DNA from: an uncultured Bacteroidales bacterium
GTDB lineage: Bacteria > Bacteroidota > Bacteroidia > Bacteroidales > P3
Assembly: GCA_910586395.1 (NCBI GenBank)
Contig: CAJUFX010000011.1
Span: 1 to 64,000, forward strand
Direction of reading: 5' to 3'
DNA length: 64,000 nucleotides
Both the position numbers and the translations under genes were made by a program. Positions 25,988 through 36,300 of this stretch are shown here, one piece after another (positions within the stretch are counted from its first letter, which is position 1; every line of letters starts with the position of its first letter). Under the pieces are notes generated by a model, which was not told the DNA's origin, made no database searches, and saw only the letters and a list, made by a program, of their open reading frames with translations.

Positions 25988-26935
25988 ATGAAAAAGACGT
26001 TGGTATTGCTGACCGCGTTATTGACGGTTAGCCTCGCCTGGGCGCAACAATTGCCCGACGGCGGTTTCGAAGAATGGAAAACCGGCAAGACCCACCAAGG
26101 AACGACGTATGACGACTTGGCCAATCCGTTTTGGCAAACGTTGAACGTACTCTCCACCTTGCCGCCCGAAATGGGGACCGGCCCCGTGGTTGTTTTCAAA
26201 GAGCAAGGCAAACACGGCTATTGTCCTAAAATGGAATCGAACGAACTGACGTTGGGCGAAAAGACAATCTTCCTGCCCGGCGTAGTCGGCGCCATTACCG
26301 TCATCATCGACAAACAGACGGCGCAATTCGGCCGTCCTTACACCGGCCGCCCGGAAGCGCTGAAAGGCGTCATGAAATACAAGCCCGTCAACGGTGACTC
26401 GGCCGCCATTTTCGTAGAAGTTTACAAAACGAGCGAAAGCGGACAACGCCAAATGATAACCCGCAATGAAGTCATTTACAAAGAAGCTGTCGCGGATTGG
26501 ACGGAATTCAATATTCCGCTTGACTATCTGTCCGACGAAACGCCCGACTCCATCTGCGTGCTCTTTGTTTCGAGCGCGGGCTACGACTTCGACGACCTGT
26601 TCAACTGCAAAGGCCAAGTCGGCAGTACGCTTTGGGTGGACGATTGCCGCTTCGTCATTGACGGCAACGACCCGGGCGCGCCCGAAACCGCGAACGAAGT
26701 CCTGAACACGCTTCAAGTACGCGCCTACCCCAACCCGGCGACGGACGTCCTGAACGTGACGGTGGAAGAAAACGCCCAACTGACGGTTTTTGACCAAGCC
26801 GGCCGTGTATTGTTGCAACAGCCCGTACAGGCTGGCGAAAACGCACTGAACATCACCGAACTCAAAGCCGGTTTCTACACCTATCGCGTGGCGAACGCGC
26901 AGAAAAACGGTTGCGGGAAGTTCATCAAACGGTAA
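25988..26935 (+). CDS. PCMD-domain secreted protein with T9SS sorting domain
   Basis: The 315-residue protein has a signal peptide ending AWAQ and the start LPDGGFEEWK characteristic of the PCMD (PF13201) jelly-roll family. This includes the WTEFNIPLDYL strand and the closing STLWVDDCRFV. A type A T9SS C-terminal domain follows from about residue 240 (VRAYPNPATDVLNVTV, LTVFDQAGRVLLQ, LKAGFYTYRV, KFIKR end). It is therefore exported by Sec, then carried across the outer membrane by T9SS. It sits 35 bases behind the receptor gene and may share its transcript; a terminator follows. Binding target unknown. Confidence 0.85.
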   Translation: MKKTLVLLTALLTVSLAWAQQLPDGGFEEWKTGKTHQGTTYDDLANPFWQTLNVLSTLPPEMGTGPVVVFKEQGKHGYCPKMESNELTLGEKTIFLPGVVGAITVIIDKQTAQFGRPYTGRPEALKGVMKYKPVNGDSAAIFVEVYKTSESGQRQMITRNEVIYKEAVADWTEFNIPLDYLSDETPDSICVLFVSSAGYDFDDLFNCKGQVGSTLWVDDCRFVIDGNDPGAPETANEVLNTLQVRAYPNPATDVLNVTVEENAQLTVFDQAGRVLLQQPVQAGENALNITELKAGFYTYRVANAQKNGCGKFIKR

Positions 26936-26958
26936 TCCACGATTCCGCTTTTATCGGA

Positions 26959-26994
26959 CGGAAGCCGGCCTTTTCAGGCCGGCTTCCGCATTTT
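26959..26994 (+). terminator. Strong terminator after the PCMD gene
   Basis: A perfect 12-bp GC-rich stem (26959-26970 with 26977-26988) around TTTTCA, followed by CATTTTAT. The remaining 240 bases to the next gene hold an AT-rich promoter region and a leader hairpin. Confidence 0.85.
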
Positions 26995-27166
26995 ATCCCC
27001 CTGCCTTTCAGCGAAATTTCGGTAAATTTCCCGTCGGACGGCCTTACGCGCTGCTATACACATCAAATCATTTATTTTCATTATTTTACAGTTATCCCTT
27101 ATATTAGTGTACGCGCGCGAAGACGAAATTCGGTATTTTAGTCGGGCATCTATGGACACTAACCCT

Positions 27167-27174
27167 TACTTTTG
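27167..27174 (+). promoter_or_regulatory. Bacteroidota -7 promoter box for the giant repeat genes
   Basis: TACTTTTG matches TAnnTTTG and lies 61 bases before the ATG at 27236. It probably drives both giant genes. Confidence 0.55.
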
Positions 27175-27187
27175 CACGTTTCAAAAA

Positions 27188-27219
27188 GCGACATGATATT
27201 TTGTTTTACCTCATGTCGC
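27188..27219 (+). promoter_or_regulatory. 5' leader hairpin of the giant repeat gene
   Basis: GCGACATGA (27188-27196) pairs exactly with TCATGTCGC (27211-27219) across a 14-base AT-rich loop. It lies between the -7 box and the start codon and would be the first structure in the transcript. It may affect mRNA stability or translation, or be a protein site. Confidence 0.45.
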
Positions 27220-27235
27220 ACAAAAACAAGCCAAT

Positions 27236-30200
27236 ATGAAAAAGCATCTGTATGCTTTATCACTGTCCCTCTGCTTGGCGGCCGGCTCGCTTGCGACCGC
27301 CTTTGGACAGGTTACGGAAAAGAACGGCACGCCTCAGGCCCCCAACTACGATTTCGAGGTTTGGGACAACCCCGAACCCTGGGGCTGGAATTCGAGTTCG
27401 TGCTTCGAAGCGGGGAATGCGCCATCGCAATACAAGCGAAACCAATCCATTTGGGCATCCAATGATATCCGTCCCGGGAGCCGCGGGGTTTACTCCGTCC
27501 TCATCAAAGTAACCCAATCCAGTTGGAAACATTACAAATTCCCATTCGGAGCCACATCGTACGAGCAAATGGGTTCACTAAGCACCGGTACGCTGTATTA
27601 CTACGACGACAAGGGCAACGAAAAGTCCTGCATCTACACGAATACCGGCGACAATTCAAAACGCTGGGCGTTTACGGGTCGTCCCGACTCGGTCGTGTTC
27701 TGGGTCAAGAAAGGAATCAACGGCGGACGCCCGGCCGACTTCACACTTTATCTCCATAACAACAAGAAATTAGAAGACCGGAACCCGAACGGTACGGCCG
27801 TCGGCACCGTCATCGGTTCGGCCGCCTGCAAAATCACGAACACCGACTGGCAACGCATCAGCCTGCCGATAAAATACGCCAACAACGACACCCCCGCCTA
27901 TCTGCTATGCAGCTTCACGGCCGGCAACAATTTCCGCGAGGTGGTGGAAGGCGACGAACTTTGGGTGGACGATATGCTGTTCATTTACAAGCCGAGCCTG
28001 CGCATCGACGCGGATACCGTCATTCCCGTGCCGGTCCGCAAAACCGAAGCTTTCGCCACGCTCGAAATCCCGTTTTCGCTCAGCGGCACGATGAGCCCGT
28101 TCAACCTCGAAGCCGACAACATCGTCTATGCCGAACTCTCGGACGCAAACGGTTCTTTCGCCAACCCGCTGACGGTGGGAGAAATGACGACGGACGAAAG
28201 CGGCGAAATCGCCGTAAAAATTCCGACCGATCTGCCCATCAGCGCCTCGACCACTTACAAACTGCGCCTGCGCGCCACGAACTACCCGCTGTTGAGCGAA
28301 AACACGGTGGCTTTGGACCTGCATTACGTCTATCGCCTGACCGTGGATGCGAACCCCGTCTGGGCCGCGCAAATCAACGCGACCGACACGATTTTGCGCG
28401 AAACGGCCACTTATACGGCCGTCTGCGGAAACGTCCTGCCGGGTCTGCACCTGCAAAACTGGCTGTTGAACGGCGAAGCGGTATCGGACGCCCTTTCGTA
28501 CACGCTGACGATGGATCAGGATTATACGCTGACGGCGCAATTCGACACGAACTACTACGATGTGACCGTTTCGGCGGGCACGGGCGGCGCGATTGACATC
28601 GACGGCACGGCCTCCGCCGACGGCGCGAATCCTTACGAAGCCCGGCTGATTCACAATGCCGTCCTAAACCTGAACGCCACGGCCGATTTCGGCTATCATT
28701 TCCGCGAATGGCAATTGGACGGCCAAACGCTCTCGACCGAGAATCCGCTGGCTTTCACCGTGACCGACCAAGCCAATCTGACGGCCGTTTTCGACACCAA
28801 CGTTTACGAAATTTCGTTTACCGCCGTACCGGCCGAGATGGGGACGACGACGAACAGCGGCGCGCACAAACATTTTACGTCCGTGAGTTCGACGGCCGAA
28901 GCCGCCGAATATGCCAAATTCCTTTACTGGCGTGAGGCCGGAAAAACGGAAGCCATCCGTTACGAAGCCGAACTGCCGATCGAGTCCGTCAGCGCGGCGG
29001 CCGCCTACGAAGCGGTCTTCGCCTCGCAGACGTTCGACGTGACGACGGTTGCCGAACCGGCCGGATGCGGCCATACGACCGGCGACGCCACTTACGAAGC
29101 CTTTCCGCTGACGGCGCAGGCGCAAGTGGAAGCCACGACGGCCGAAGGCTATCATTTCACGTATTGGACCTACGCCATAGACGGCCTGAACCAGACCGAA
29201 CGCCCAACCGAAAACCCGTTCGTCTTCGTGGAGAACGGGCATGTAGCGCACCACTATGCGTTTACGGCGCATTTCGACCTCAACCGCTATGCGTTGACGG
29301 CCGACGCCGAACACGGCACGGTGGAAGGCCTCGGTTCGTTCGACCACAACACCGAAGTGACGCTCAACGCGACGCCCGATGACGGCTATGCGTTTGCGGG
29401 CTGGTTCGAAAACGGCGACCTGATTGCCGACACCCCGACACTGGCTTTCAACCTGACATCCGACCGGCATCTGACGGCCGTATTCTCGCCCGTGGTCTAT
29501 ACACTGACATTTCAGGTCCGCGGCGACAAAACGCTCGGCCGCATCACACAGCCGGCCGAAGCGGAAGGCCTTTACGCGCATTTCACGACCTTGCGCCTGG
29601 CGGCCGAACCGACCGAAGGCAACGAATTCCGCTACTGGCTCGTGAACGGCGACACCGTGGCCAACACCGCGACCCACTCGTTGGAAGTGGACGGAGGAAA
29701 GGCCGTGGAGGCCGTTTTCTCGCCCTTGCGCAAACGGCTGACCGTCTTGAATCCGCAAGACGACCGCGGCACGACGACGGGCAACGGGCTGTATGAACAC
29801 GGCTCGGCCGTGGAAGCGACCGCCGCAGCGGCTAACGGCTACCGTTTCGCCCATTGGACGGACGAAGCCGGCAATACGCTGACCGACAACCCACTTACGA
29901 TAGACGCCTTGACGGAAGACCGGACCTATACGGCCGTGTTCGAAGCCGAATCGTTCCAACTCTGCCTGACCAACCCGACGCCCGAACAAGGCACGGCGAC
30001 GATAGACGGCGAAACGCTGACCGACGCCTGTCCGGCTTTCCCGTATCTGCATACGGTGACGCTGACGGCCGCGCCCGCCCCGGAACACCGCTTCGCGGGC
30101 TGGCTCAACGCCGGGACGAACGACACGCTGACCGACAACCCGCTCAAACTGACGGTGCGGGCCGACCGGCATCTGACAGCTCTGTTCGACATGGCCGTTT

Positions 30201-33200
30201 ACGCCGTACAGGGCGCGGCCTATCCGGCGGAAGCCGCGGTCATCACGGGCAGCGGCGATTACTACCTGAACGCGACGGCCGTTTTGGAAGCGACACCGCG
30301 CTTCGGCTTTGAATTCGACGGTTGGTACGACGAACAGGGCCAATTGCTGACGAATGCAACACGCTTGGAGTTCCCCGTCAGAAAAGCCGTTTACTACGCG
30401 GCGCGTTTCAACCGCCTGAACCAAACGCTGACCGTGACGGCCGAACCGGCCGACGCCGGCACGGTCCAAGGCGGCGGAAAGACGCTGTACGGCTACAATA
30501 CGAAGGTGGAAGCCCTGCCGGCCGAAGGCAAACAATTCAACGGCTGGTTCGACGAAGACGGCCTGTTGGTTTCGACGGAGGCCACCTACTACCCGACCGT
30601 GCTGAAAGACGCGACGCTGACGGCGCGGTTCGGCCCTAAAGAACTGAACATCCGCCTGACCTGCGAACCGGCCGAAGCGGGCCGGATCTCGCGCGTCGGC
30701 CAGACGGAGGAAGACGGCTTCTTTTACAACCAAGTGAGCCCGCTCAAGGCCGAACCGACCGAAACCTATACATTCAGCCATTGGACGGACGAAAACGGCA
30801 ACACGCTGTCGGAAACGGCGGTTTGGAACGACTTCAAGCCGACAGCCGACATGACGCTGACGGCCCATTTCTTGCCGCGGGCGTTCAATCCGAACGTAAA
30901 AGTTATGCCGCAACAGGCCGGCGAATTGACCGAACTGCCGCAAGAACTGGTTTACGGCCAAACCTATACGGCCAGCATCGCCCGCACGGACAGCCACTAC
31001 CGCTTCATCGGCTGGCGCGATGCCGAGGGCGGAACGCTGTCAAGCGAACCGGCCTATACGTTCACGTTCCTGAACCGTCCGATCGTGGCGCAATTCGAAG
31101 CCTTGCCCGTGAACGTGGAGACCGTCTGCGTACCGCAAGCGGGCGGCGATGTGACCACGACGGGCGAGACCCGCTATTTCGAAACACTGACGCTGACGGC
31201 CCGGCCCGCCCGCGGCTACCGCTTCGCCGGCTGGCAGGCCGAAGACGGCGACAGGCTTGGCGAGAACCCGACCTTGGCACGCGTGTTGGACGGCGACCTC
31301 CGGCTGACGGCCGTTTTCGAATTGGAATCCTATGACATGGCGGTAACCGCGGTTCCGGCGGCGGGCGGCCGCATCGAATACCCGGCCGAAGCCGAATACG
31401 GCCGGAACGTGACGCTGAAAGCCACGGCCAACGAAGGTTATGCGTTCCACGCTTACGAAGATGCCGAAGGCAGAACCGTCAGCTACGAACCCGACTACAC
31501 GACGACGGTGGACGGCCCGCTGACGTTGAACGCGCGCTTCGAACCCCGCACCTATACGCTCCGCGCCGTCCCGGCCGATAAAAAACTGGGCCAGGCCAAA
31601 GGCAGCGGCCTGTTCGCTTTCGGCCAGACCGTAACGGTCAAAGCCTGGGCGAGCGCGGCGGGCTACACGTTCTCGCATTGGAGTACCGAGGCCCAGGGCG
31701 GTGACACGCTCTCGACCGAAGCCGAATACCGCTACACGGTTCCGGCCGAAAACCGCACGATTTACGCCTGCTTCAAACTCAAATCGCTGCAACTGGATCT
31801 GACGGCCAACCTGCCCGAAGCCGGTTCGCTGCAAGGCGGCGGCCAAAAGACGTACGGCGAGACCGCGACGCTGACCGCCAAGGCCAACGAAGGCTATATC
31901 TGGCAAGGTTTCAGCGAACACGGCATCCTGCTGACCGATGAAATGACCTATACGTTCACGATGACGGAAGACCGCCATATCGTCGGCGTATTCGCCCCGA
32001 TGATGTGGCACGTCTCGACGTTCGACCTGCCGGAAGGCGTCAAGGTAAAAGGCACGGGCGACGTGGCGAACGGTACGGAAGCCGTCATCGAGGCCGTATT
32101 GCCAAAAACGCTTGAACTGACGGCTTGGGTCGATGCCGAAGGCGACACCTTGGGCTACGAAAATCCGCTGCGCCTGACCGTTTACGGCGACTTGCGGCTG
32201 ACACCGGCCTGCACGCCGCGCCGCCTGCCGTTGGCCGTGGAAATGTCACCGGCCAACGCGGGCACAATCGTTACCGACGGCTTTACGGACAACGCGGGCG
32301 CATTTGCCTATGGCGCAGACATCGTTCTGGAAGTGAGGCCGGCACACGGCTATACCTTTGCGGGCTGGGAAGAAAACGACGTGCCGATCGGCGACGATAA
32401 TCCCTATACCTACCGCATCCTGAGCGAAAGCCGCCTCAAAGCCGTCTTCCGGCCCGAAGGCTGGACGATCACAACGGGGACCAACCTCAGCCTCGGCGGC
32501 ACGACCGCCGGCGACGGCACCTATCCGCAGGGCGATACCGTGGAAGTGACGGCAACGCCGGCCGCCGGCTTCGAATTCACGCATTGGCTGGAAAACGGCG
32601 AAATCGTGAGCACGGAAGCCGTCTATCGCTTCGTTTCGAACGATAACCGCCTGTTGCTGGCCGATTTCCAAGTGCATTATTTCCAAATACAGGTGGAAGC
32701 CCAACCGGCCATCAGCGCCAAGGTCAGCGGCAGCGGCGCCTACAGCGCCCACGACACCGTGACGCTGAGCGCGACGCCGGCCAACGGCTATGCCTTTATC
32801 GGCTGGACGTACGAGGGTGAAACCTTGTCGAACGAGCCGACATACCGCTTTATCCCCGAACGCGACATGCTGATCACGGCGCAAACGGAAAAACTGACGG
32901 CCTCGATCAGCGCCGTCGCCTCGCCCGCCGAAGGCGGCACGATTACGGGAGACGGCGAATACCGGGTAGGCGAACGCGTGACATTGACGGCCGTACCGAA
33001 CGACGGCTACGACTTCCTGCAATGGGTGGACGAGAACCAGAACGTCATCAGTCTGGACAACAAGTCCATCAGTTTCACCGCCGGCGATGACGTACGTTAT
33101 ACGGCCGTATTCGGCCAAAAAGTCTTTTCGGAAGATCCGCATATCGTCATCCACCCGATACCTTTCGGCGGCGAAGTCCACCTGGAAGGCGAAAACATGG

Positions 33201-33367
33201 ACAAGATCATGTGGTTCAACGCTTTCGGCGTAAAAGTAGCGCAATACGAAATCAACTCCAACACGCATACCATCATGCCGACCCACACTTGGCCGCGCGG
33301 CCTGTACGTTTACCGTATCGTACGCAACAGCGGCAAGGTGGTCAAAGGCAAAGCGTTAAAACTCTAA
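27236..33367 (+). CDS. Giant T9SS-secreted protein with about 21 InlB-B-like repeats
   Basis: The 2043-residue protein has a signal peptide ending AFGQ. A PCMD-like jelly-roll follows (about 30-260: APNYDFEVWDN, ELWVDDMLFIYK), then a beta-sandwich (about 275-360: SGTMSP, AELSDANGSFANP) common in Bacteroidota surface proteins. From about 366 to 1964 I count 21 tandem units of 70-85 residues with the core GY-x-F-x-GW, a -LS-x-x-P-x-Y- strand and a closing LTAVF. This is the Flg_new_2/divergent InlB B-repeat pattern (PF18998). The last 80 residues are a T9SS sorting domain ending VYRIVRNSGKVVKGKALKL. Units are clearly diverged, so they are old. A surface rod or adhesin is inferred. Its stop overlaps the next ATG (TAATG). 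Confidence 0.88.
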   Translation: MKKHLYALSLSLCLAAGSLATAFGQVTEKNGTPQAPNYDFEVWDNPEPWGWNSSSCFEAGNAPSQYKRNQSIWASNDIRPGSRGVYSVLIKVTQSSWKHYKFPFGATSYEQMGSLSTGTLYYYDDKGNEKSCIYTNTGDNSKRWAFTGRPDSVVFWVKKGINGGRPADFTLYLHNNKKLEDRNPNGTAVGTVIGSAACKITNTDWQRISLPIKYANNDTPAYLLCSFTAGNNFREVVEGDELWVDDMLFIYKPSLRIDADTVIPVPVRKTEAFATLEIPFSLSGTMSPFNLEADNIVYAELSDANGSFANPLTVGEMTTDESGEIAVKIPTDLPISASTTYKLRLRATNYPLLSENTVALDLHYVYRLTVDANPVWAAQINATDTILRETATYTAVCGNVLPGLHLQNWLLNGEAVSDALSYTLTMDQDYTLTAQFDTNYYDVTVSAGTGGAIDIDGTASADGANPYEARLIHNAVLNLNATADFGYHFREWQLDGQTLSTENPLAFTVTDQANLTAVFDTNVYEISFTAVPAEMGTTTNSGAHKHFTSVSSTAEAAEYAKFLYWREAGKTEAIRYEAELPIESVSAAAAYEAVFASQTFDVTTVAEPAGCGHTTGDATYEAFPLTAQAQVEATTAEGYHFTYWTYAIDGLNQTERPTENPFVFVENGHVAHHYAFTAHFDLNRYALTADAEHGTVEGLGSFDHNTEVTLNATPDDGYAFAGWFENGDLIADTPTLAFNLTSDRHLTAVFSPVVYTLTFQVRGDKTLGRITQPAEAEGLYAHFTTLRLAAEPTEGNEFRYWLVNGDTVANTATHSLEVDGGKAVEAVFSPLRKRLTVLNPQDDRGTTTGNGLYEHGSAVEATAAAANGYRFAHWTDEAGNTLTDNPLTIDALTEDRTYTAVFEAESFQLCLTNPTPEQGTATIDGETLTDACPAFPYLHTVTLTAAPAPEHRFAGWLNAGTNDTLTDNPLKLTVRADRHLTALFDMAVYAVQGAAYPAEAAVITGSGDYYLNATAVLEATPRFGFEFDGWYDEQGQLLTNATRLEFPVRKAVYYAARFNRLNQTLTVTAEPADAGTVQGGGKTLYGYNTKVEALPAEGKQFNGWFDEDGLLVSTEATYYPTVLKDATLTARFGPKELNIRLTCEPAEAGRISRVGQTEEDGFFYNQVSPLKAEPTETYTFSHWTDENGNTLSETAVWNDFKPTADMTLTAHFLPRAFNPNVKVMPQQAGELTELPQELVYGQTYTASIARTDSHYRFIGWRDAEGGTLSSEPAYTFTFLNRPIVAQFEALPVNVETVCVPQAGGDVTTTGETRYFETLTLTARPARGYRFAGWQAEDGDRLGENPTLARVLDGDLRLTAVFELESYDMAVTAVPAAGGRIEYPAEAEYGRNVTLKATANEGYAFHAYEDAEGRTVSYEPDYTTTVDGPLTLNARFEPRTYTLRAVPADKKLGQAKGSGLFAFGQTVTVKAWASAAGYTFSHWSTEAQGGDTLSTEAEYRYTVPAENRTIYACFKLKSLQLDLTANLPEAGSLQGGGQKTYGETATLTAKANEGYIWQGFSEHGILLTDEMTYTFTMTEDRHIVGVFAPMMWHVSTFDLPEGVKVKGTGDVANGTEAVIEAVLPKTLELTAWVDAEGDTLGYENPLRLTVYGDLRLTPACTPRRLPLAVEMSPANAGTIVTDGFTDNAGAFAYGADIVLEVRPAHGYTFAGWEENDVPIGDDNPYTYRILSESRLKAVFRPEGWTITTGTNLSLGGTTAGDGTYPQGDTVEVTATPAAGFEFTHWLENGEIVSTEAVYRFVSNDNRLLLADFQVHYFQIQVEAQPAISAKVSGSGAYSAHDTVTLSATPANGYAFIGWTYEGETLSNEPTYRFIPERDMLITAQTEKLTASISAVASPAEGGTITGDGEYRVGERVTLTAVPNDGYDFLQWVDENQNVISLDNKSISFTAGDDVRYTAVFGQKVFSEDPHIVIHPIPFGGEVHLEGENMDKIMWFNAFGVKVAQYEINSNTHTIMPTHTWPRGLYVYRIVRNSGKVVKGKALKL

Positions 33368-36300
33368 TGGGTATGAAGCGTTTCCATTTCATCAAAAAAA
33401 GGCTCGCTTGCGCAGCCTTTTTTTGTATCGCGGCAGCCGGAAGTCCCGGAGACCTGAACGCGCAACCGCATAACGGCACTGAACAATTGCCCAACCGCGG
33501 CTTCGAACTCTACGACAACGAGGGTTCCAAAGACATCGAGCCGCAAGGATGGAATTCGTTTATGACGGCCGTAGCCGGCAACAGCATTCTCGCTTCGGGA
33601 AAATCCCAACGGCTGACGAAAGAAAACGGCGGACGGCCGGGTACGAAAGGTGCCTATTACCTGCGGCTTTATTCGACCGAAGTCTTGGGCATCGTGGCGA
33701 ACGGCAACGTGACGACGGGCCGCATCAACATGGGCAGCACCACGGCCACCGACAAAGCCAATTACAACTATACCGACCGTGAGAACGAAGGGTTCTTCTG
33801 GCGGCAGACGACGGTGCCGGACTCGCTCGTGGCCTGGCTTTGGTTCAAGCCGAAAGAATCCGGCGAAAAAGCGCAGGTCAATGTCATCATTCACAACGAC
33901 AACCGCACGATAGACCCCGGTACCGAACGCAGTCAGGTGGTGGCGCAGGCCAAGATCAATCCGCCGGCCACCGACGGCTGGCAACGCTTCTCGGTGCCTT
34001 TCGTCAAGACCGGCGCGACCAACGATGCCCGATACGTACTCGCCTCCTTCACGACCAACCAGACGCCGGGCGGTGGCAAGGCCAACGACGAATTGCTCGT
34101 GGACGACATTTTCTTCGTTTACAATCCGACCTTGCGGCTCAATAATTTCAACACGACGGCCATCGGCCTGCGCGACGGCGAAAACGTGACGGTCGAGGTG
34201 CCGTTCCGCATCACGGGCACGATGTCGCCGCAAATGGGCGACGACAACATCGTCATTGCCGAATTGTCGGACGCCGCCGGCTCTTTCGCCAACGCCACCG
34301 AAATAGGCTGGCTCACGACCGACGAGAGCGGCAGCATCACGGCCGCCCTGCCGCCTACCCTGCCGGTGGGCAACGGCTACCGCATCCGCGTCCGCTCCAC
34401 GAACTATCCGCGCGTCTCGGACGACAACGGCAAGGATATCGAATTGTTCAGAGGCTACTACATAGAAGGCAAGGCTTCCTCGCCGAGCCGCGGCTCGGTA
34501 AGCGGCAGCCAGACCTATAAACAAGGGACACAGGCCACGCTGACGGCCGCCGCGACCCCCGGCAACCACTTCTCGCACTGGAGCGAAAACGGCAGCCGTC
34601 TGGAGGGCGTCGGGACGACCTATACGTTTACCGTTGACCGCAACCGCACGCTGACGGCTCATTTTGACACCAACTATTACGATTTCAGCCTTCTGACCGA
34701 AGGACACGGACAGGTCTCCGTATCGCCCGAACCCGAACGGGGGCAGTTCGTCCACAATACGCCGGTGCGTCTGCAGGCGACGCCGGACTACGGTTCCCGA
34801 TTCGCCGGATTCTACGACGGTTCCACGCTGCTCAACAATCAAGCCGACTATACATTCCCCGTCGTACGCGACCTGCATCTGACGGCACGGTTCGAACTGC
34901 AACAATATAGCCTGACCGTGACGAGCAACAACGCGGCTTTAGGACGTGTGGAAGGCAGCGGCACCTATAAATTCCAATCCGACGCCACACTCCGGGCCAC
35001 ACCCAATCCCTATTGCCGGTTCGTAGCCTGGCTCAACGCCGAGGGCGACACGCTGAGCCGGGACAACCCGTTTGCCTACCGCGTGGAAGCGGCCGGCCGC
35101 GTCACGGGGCTTTTCGCCGAAACGTTTTACCGCGTGACGGCGGCGGCTCAGCCCACCGCGGGCGGCAACGTAACGGGCGGCGGCAGTTTCAGCGCGCAGA
35201 CGCCGCAAAAAATCGAACTGACGGCCGAAGCCAAAGCCGGCTACACGTTTTCGCACTGGCGCATCGAACGCTCGGACGGGGAGCCGGACGCGGCCGATCT
35301 AAGTGCGGATAATCCGCTGACGCTCGTGTCGGGCCGCATCGCGACCAACTATCAATGTACGGCCGTGTTCGAACCGATCCGCTTCCAAATCTCGGCCACG
35401 GCCGAACCCGAAGAGGGCGGCAACGTGACGGGCGACGGCCTGTATGAATACCAAACGCAGGTACGTCTGACGGCCATACCGGCCGCGGGCTACCGTTTTT
35501 CCGGCTGGCAGGACGCCGTTACGGGCGAAAAGTTGTCCGCGCAGACCGGTTTTGCGTTTCAGGCGACGGCCGACCGACAGCTGACCGCCGTATTTGAACG
35601 GGAACGGTACGACATCGCCGCCAAGGCCGAACCGGCCGGCTACGGCCGCGTGGAAGGAGGCGGCGCCTACGCACACGGCGATGAAGCCGTTTTAAACGCA
35701 CAGGCGGAGGTGGGCTATGAATTCCGTTACTGGTACCGCGGCGGAGCGAGGACGGATACGGCCGGCAAGACGGCGGAACTGACCGTAACGGCGAACGGCC
35801 CGCAAACCTATACGGCTTTCTTTACGGTTAAACGCAAGCAGGCCATCGCCAAAGCCGTACCGGCGCAAGGCGGCCGTATTACCGGCACCGGCCTCTACGA
35901 AAACGGAGCGACGGCCGTATTGCAAGCCCAAGCCGCCGACGGCTACACGTTTGAAGGCTGGCGCGCCCCAGACGGCTCTCCGGCGGGCGGCACCGCCGAT
36001 GTCCTGCCCCTTAAAATGGACCGGGACCGCACGGTGGAGGCGGTCTTCAAACCGCGTAACTGTAAGGTGACCTTGGCGGTGGCCGGCAACCGGACCGAAG
36101 GCGAAATCAGTTTCGACAACGTGACGTTCGGCACGACGCTCTCCGCCACGCTCCCCTACGACAGCACGCTGACGCTCTACGCCCGGTCGAAGACCGACGG
36201 CTACAAGGTGACGAACTGGCTGAAACAGGGCGGCAGCGCGAGTCTGGGCCGGACGGATCAAATCCGCCATACGGTCAAGGGCGATGTGCGCATCGAAGCC

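Noticed and set aside
23412..26935. SusC/SusD-type glycan uptake pair
   Set aside because: The protein after the receptor is a PCMD-T9SS protein with no SusD features or lipobox, and no glycoside hydrolase is near.
27188..27219. Invertible promoter flanked by short inverted repeats
   Set aside because: The arms enclose only a 14-base loop and lie downstream of the -7 box, so inversion would not reverse the promoter; no invertase gene is nearby.
28664..30997. A 777-codon open frame antisense to the first giant gene
   Set aside because: It is the mirror of a GC-rich repetitive coding sequence. It has no signal, promoter or recognisable domain, and is very Arg/Gly/Val-rich. The sense frame has clear repeats and a sorting domain.
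33211..33366. Upstream extension of the second giant protein
   Set aside because: It lies entirely inside the first giant gene, its residues do not resemble a secreted protein start, and a signal peptide begins at 33367-33373.
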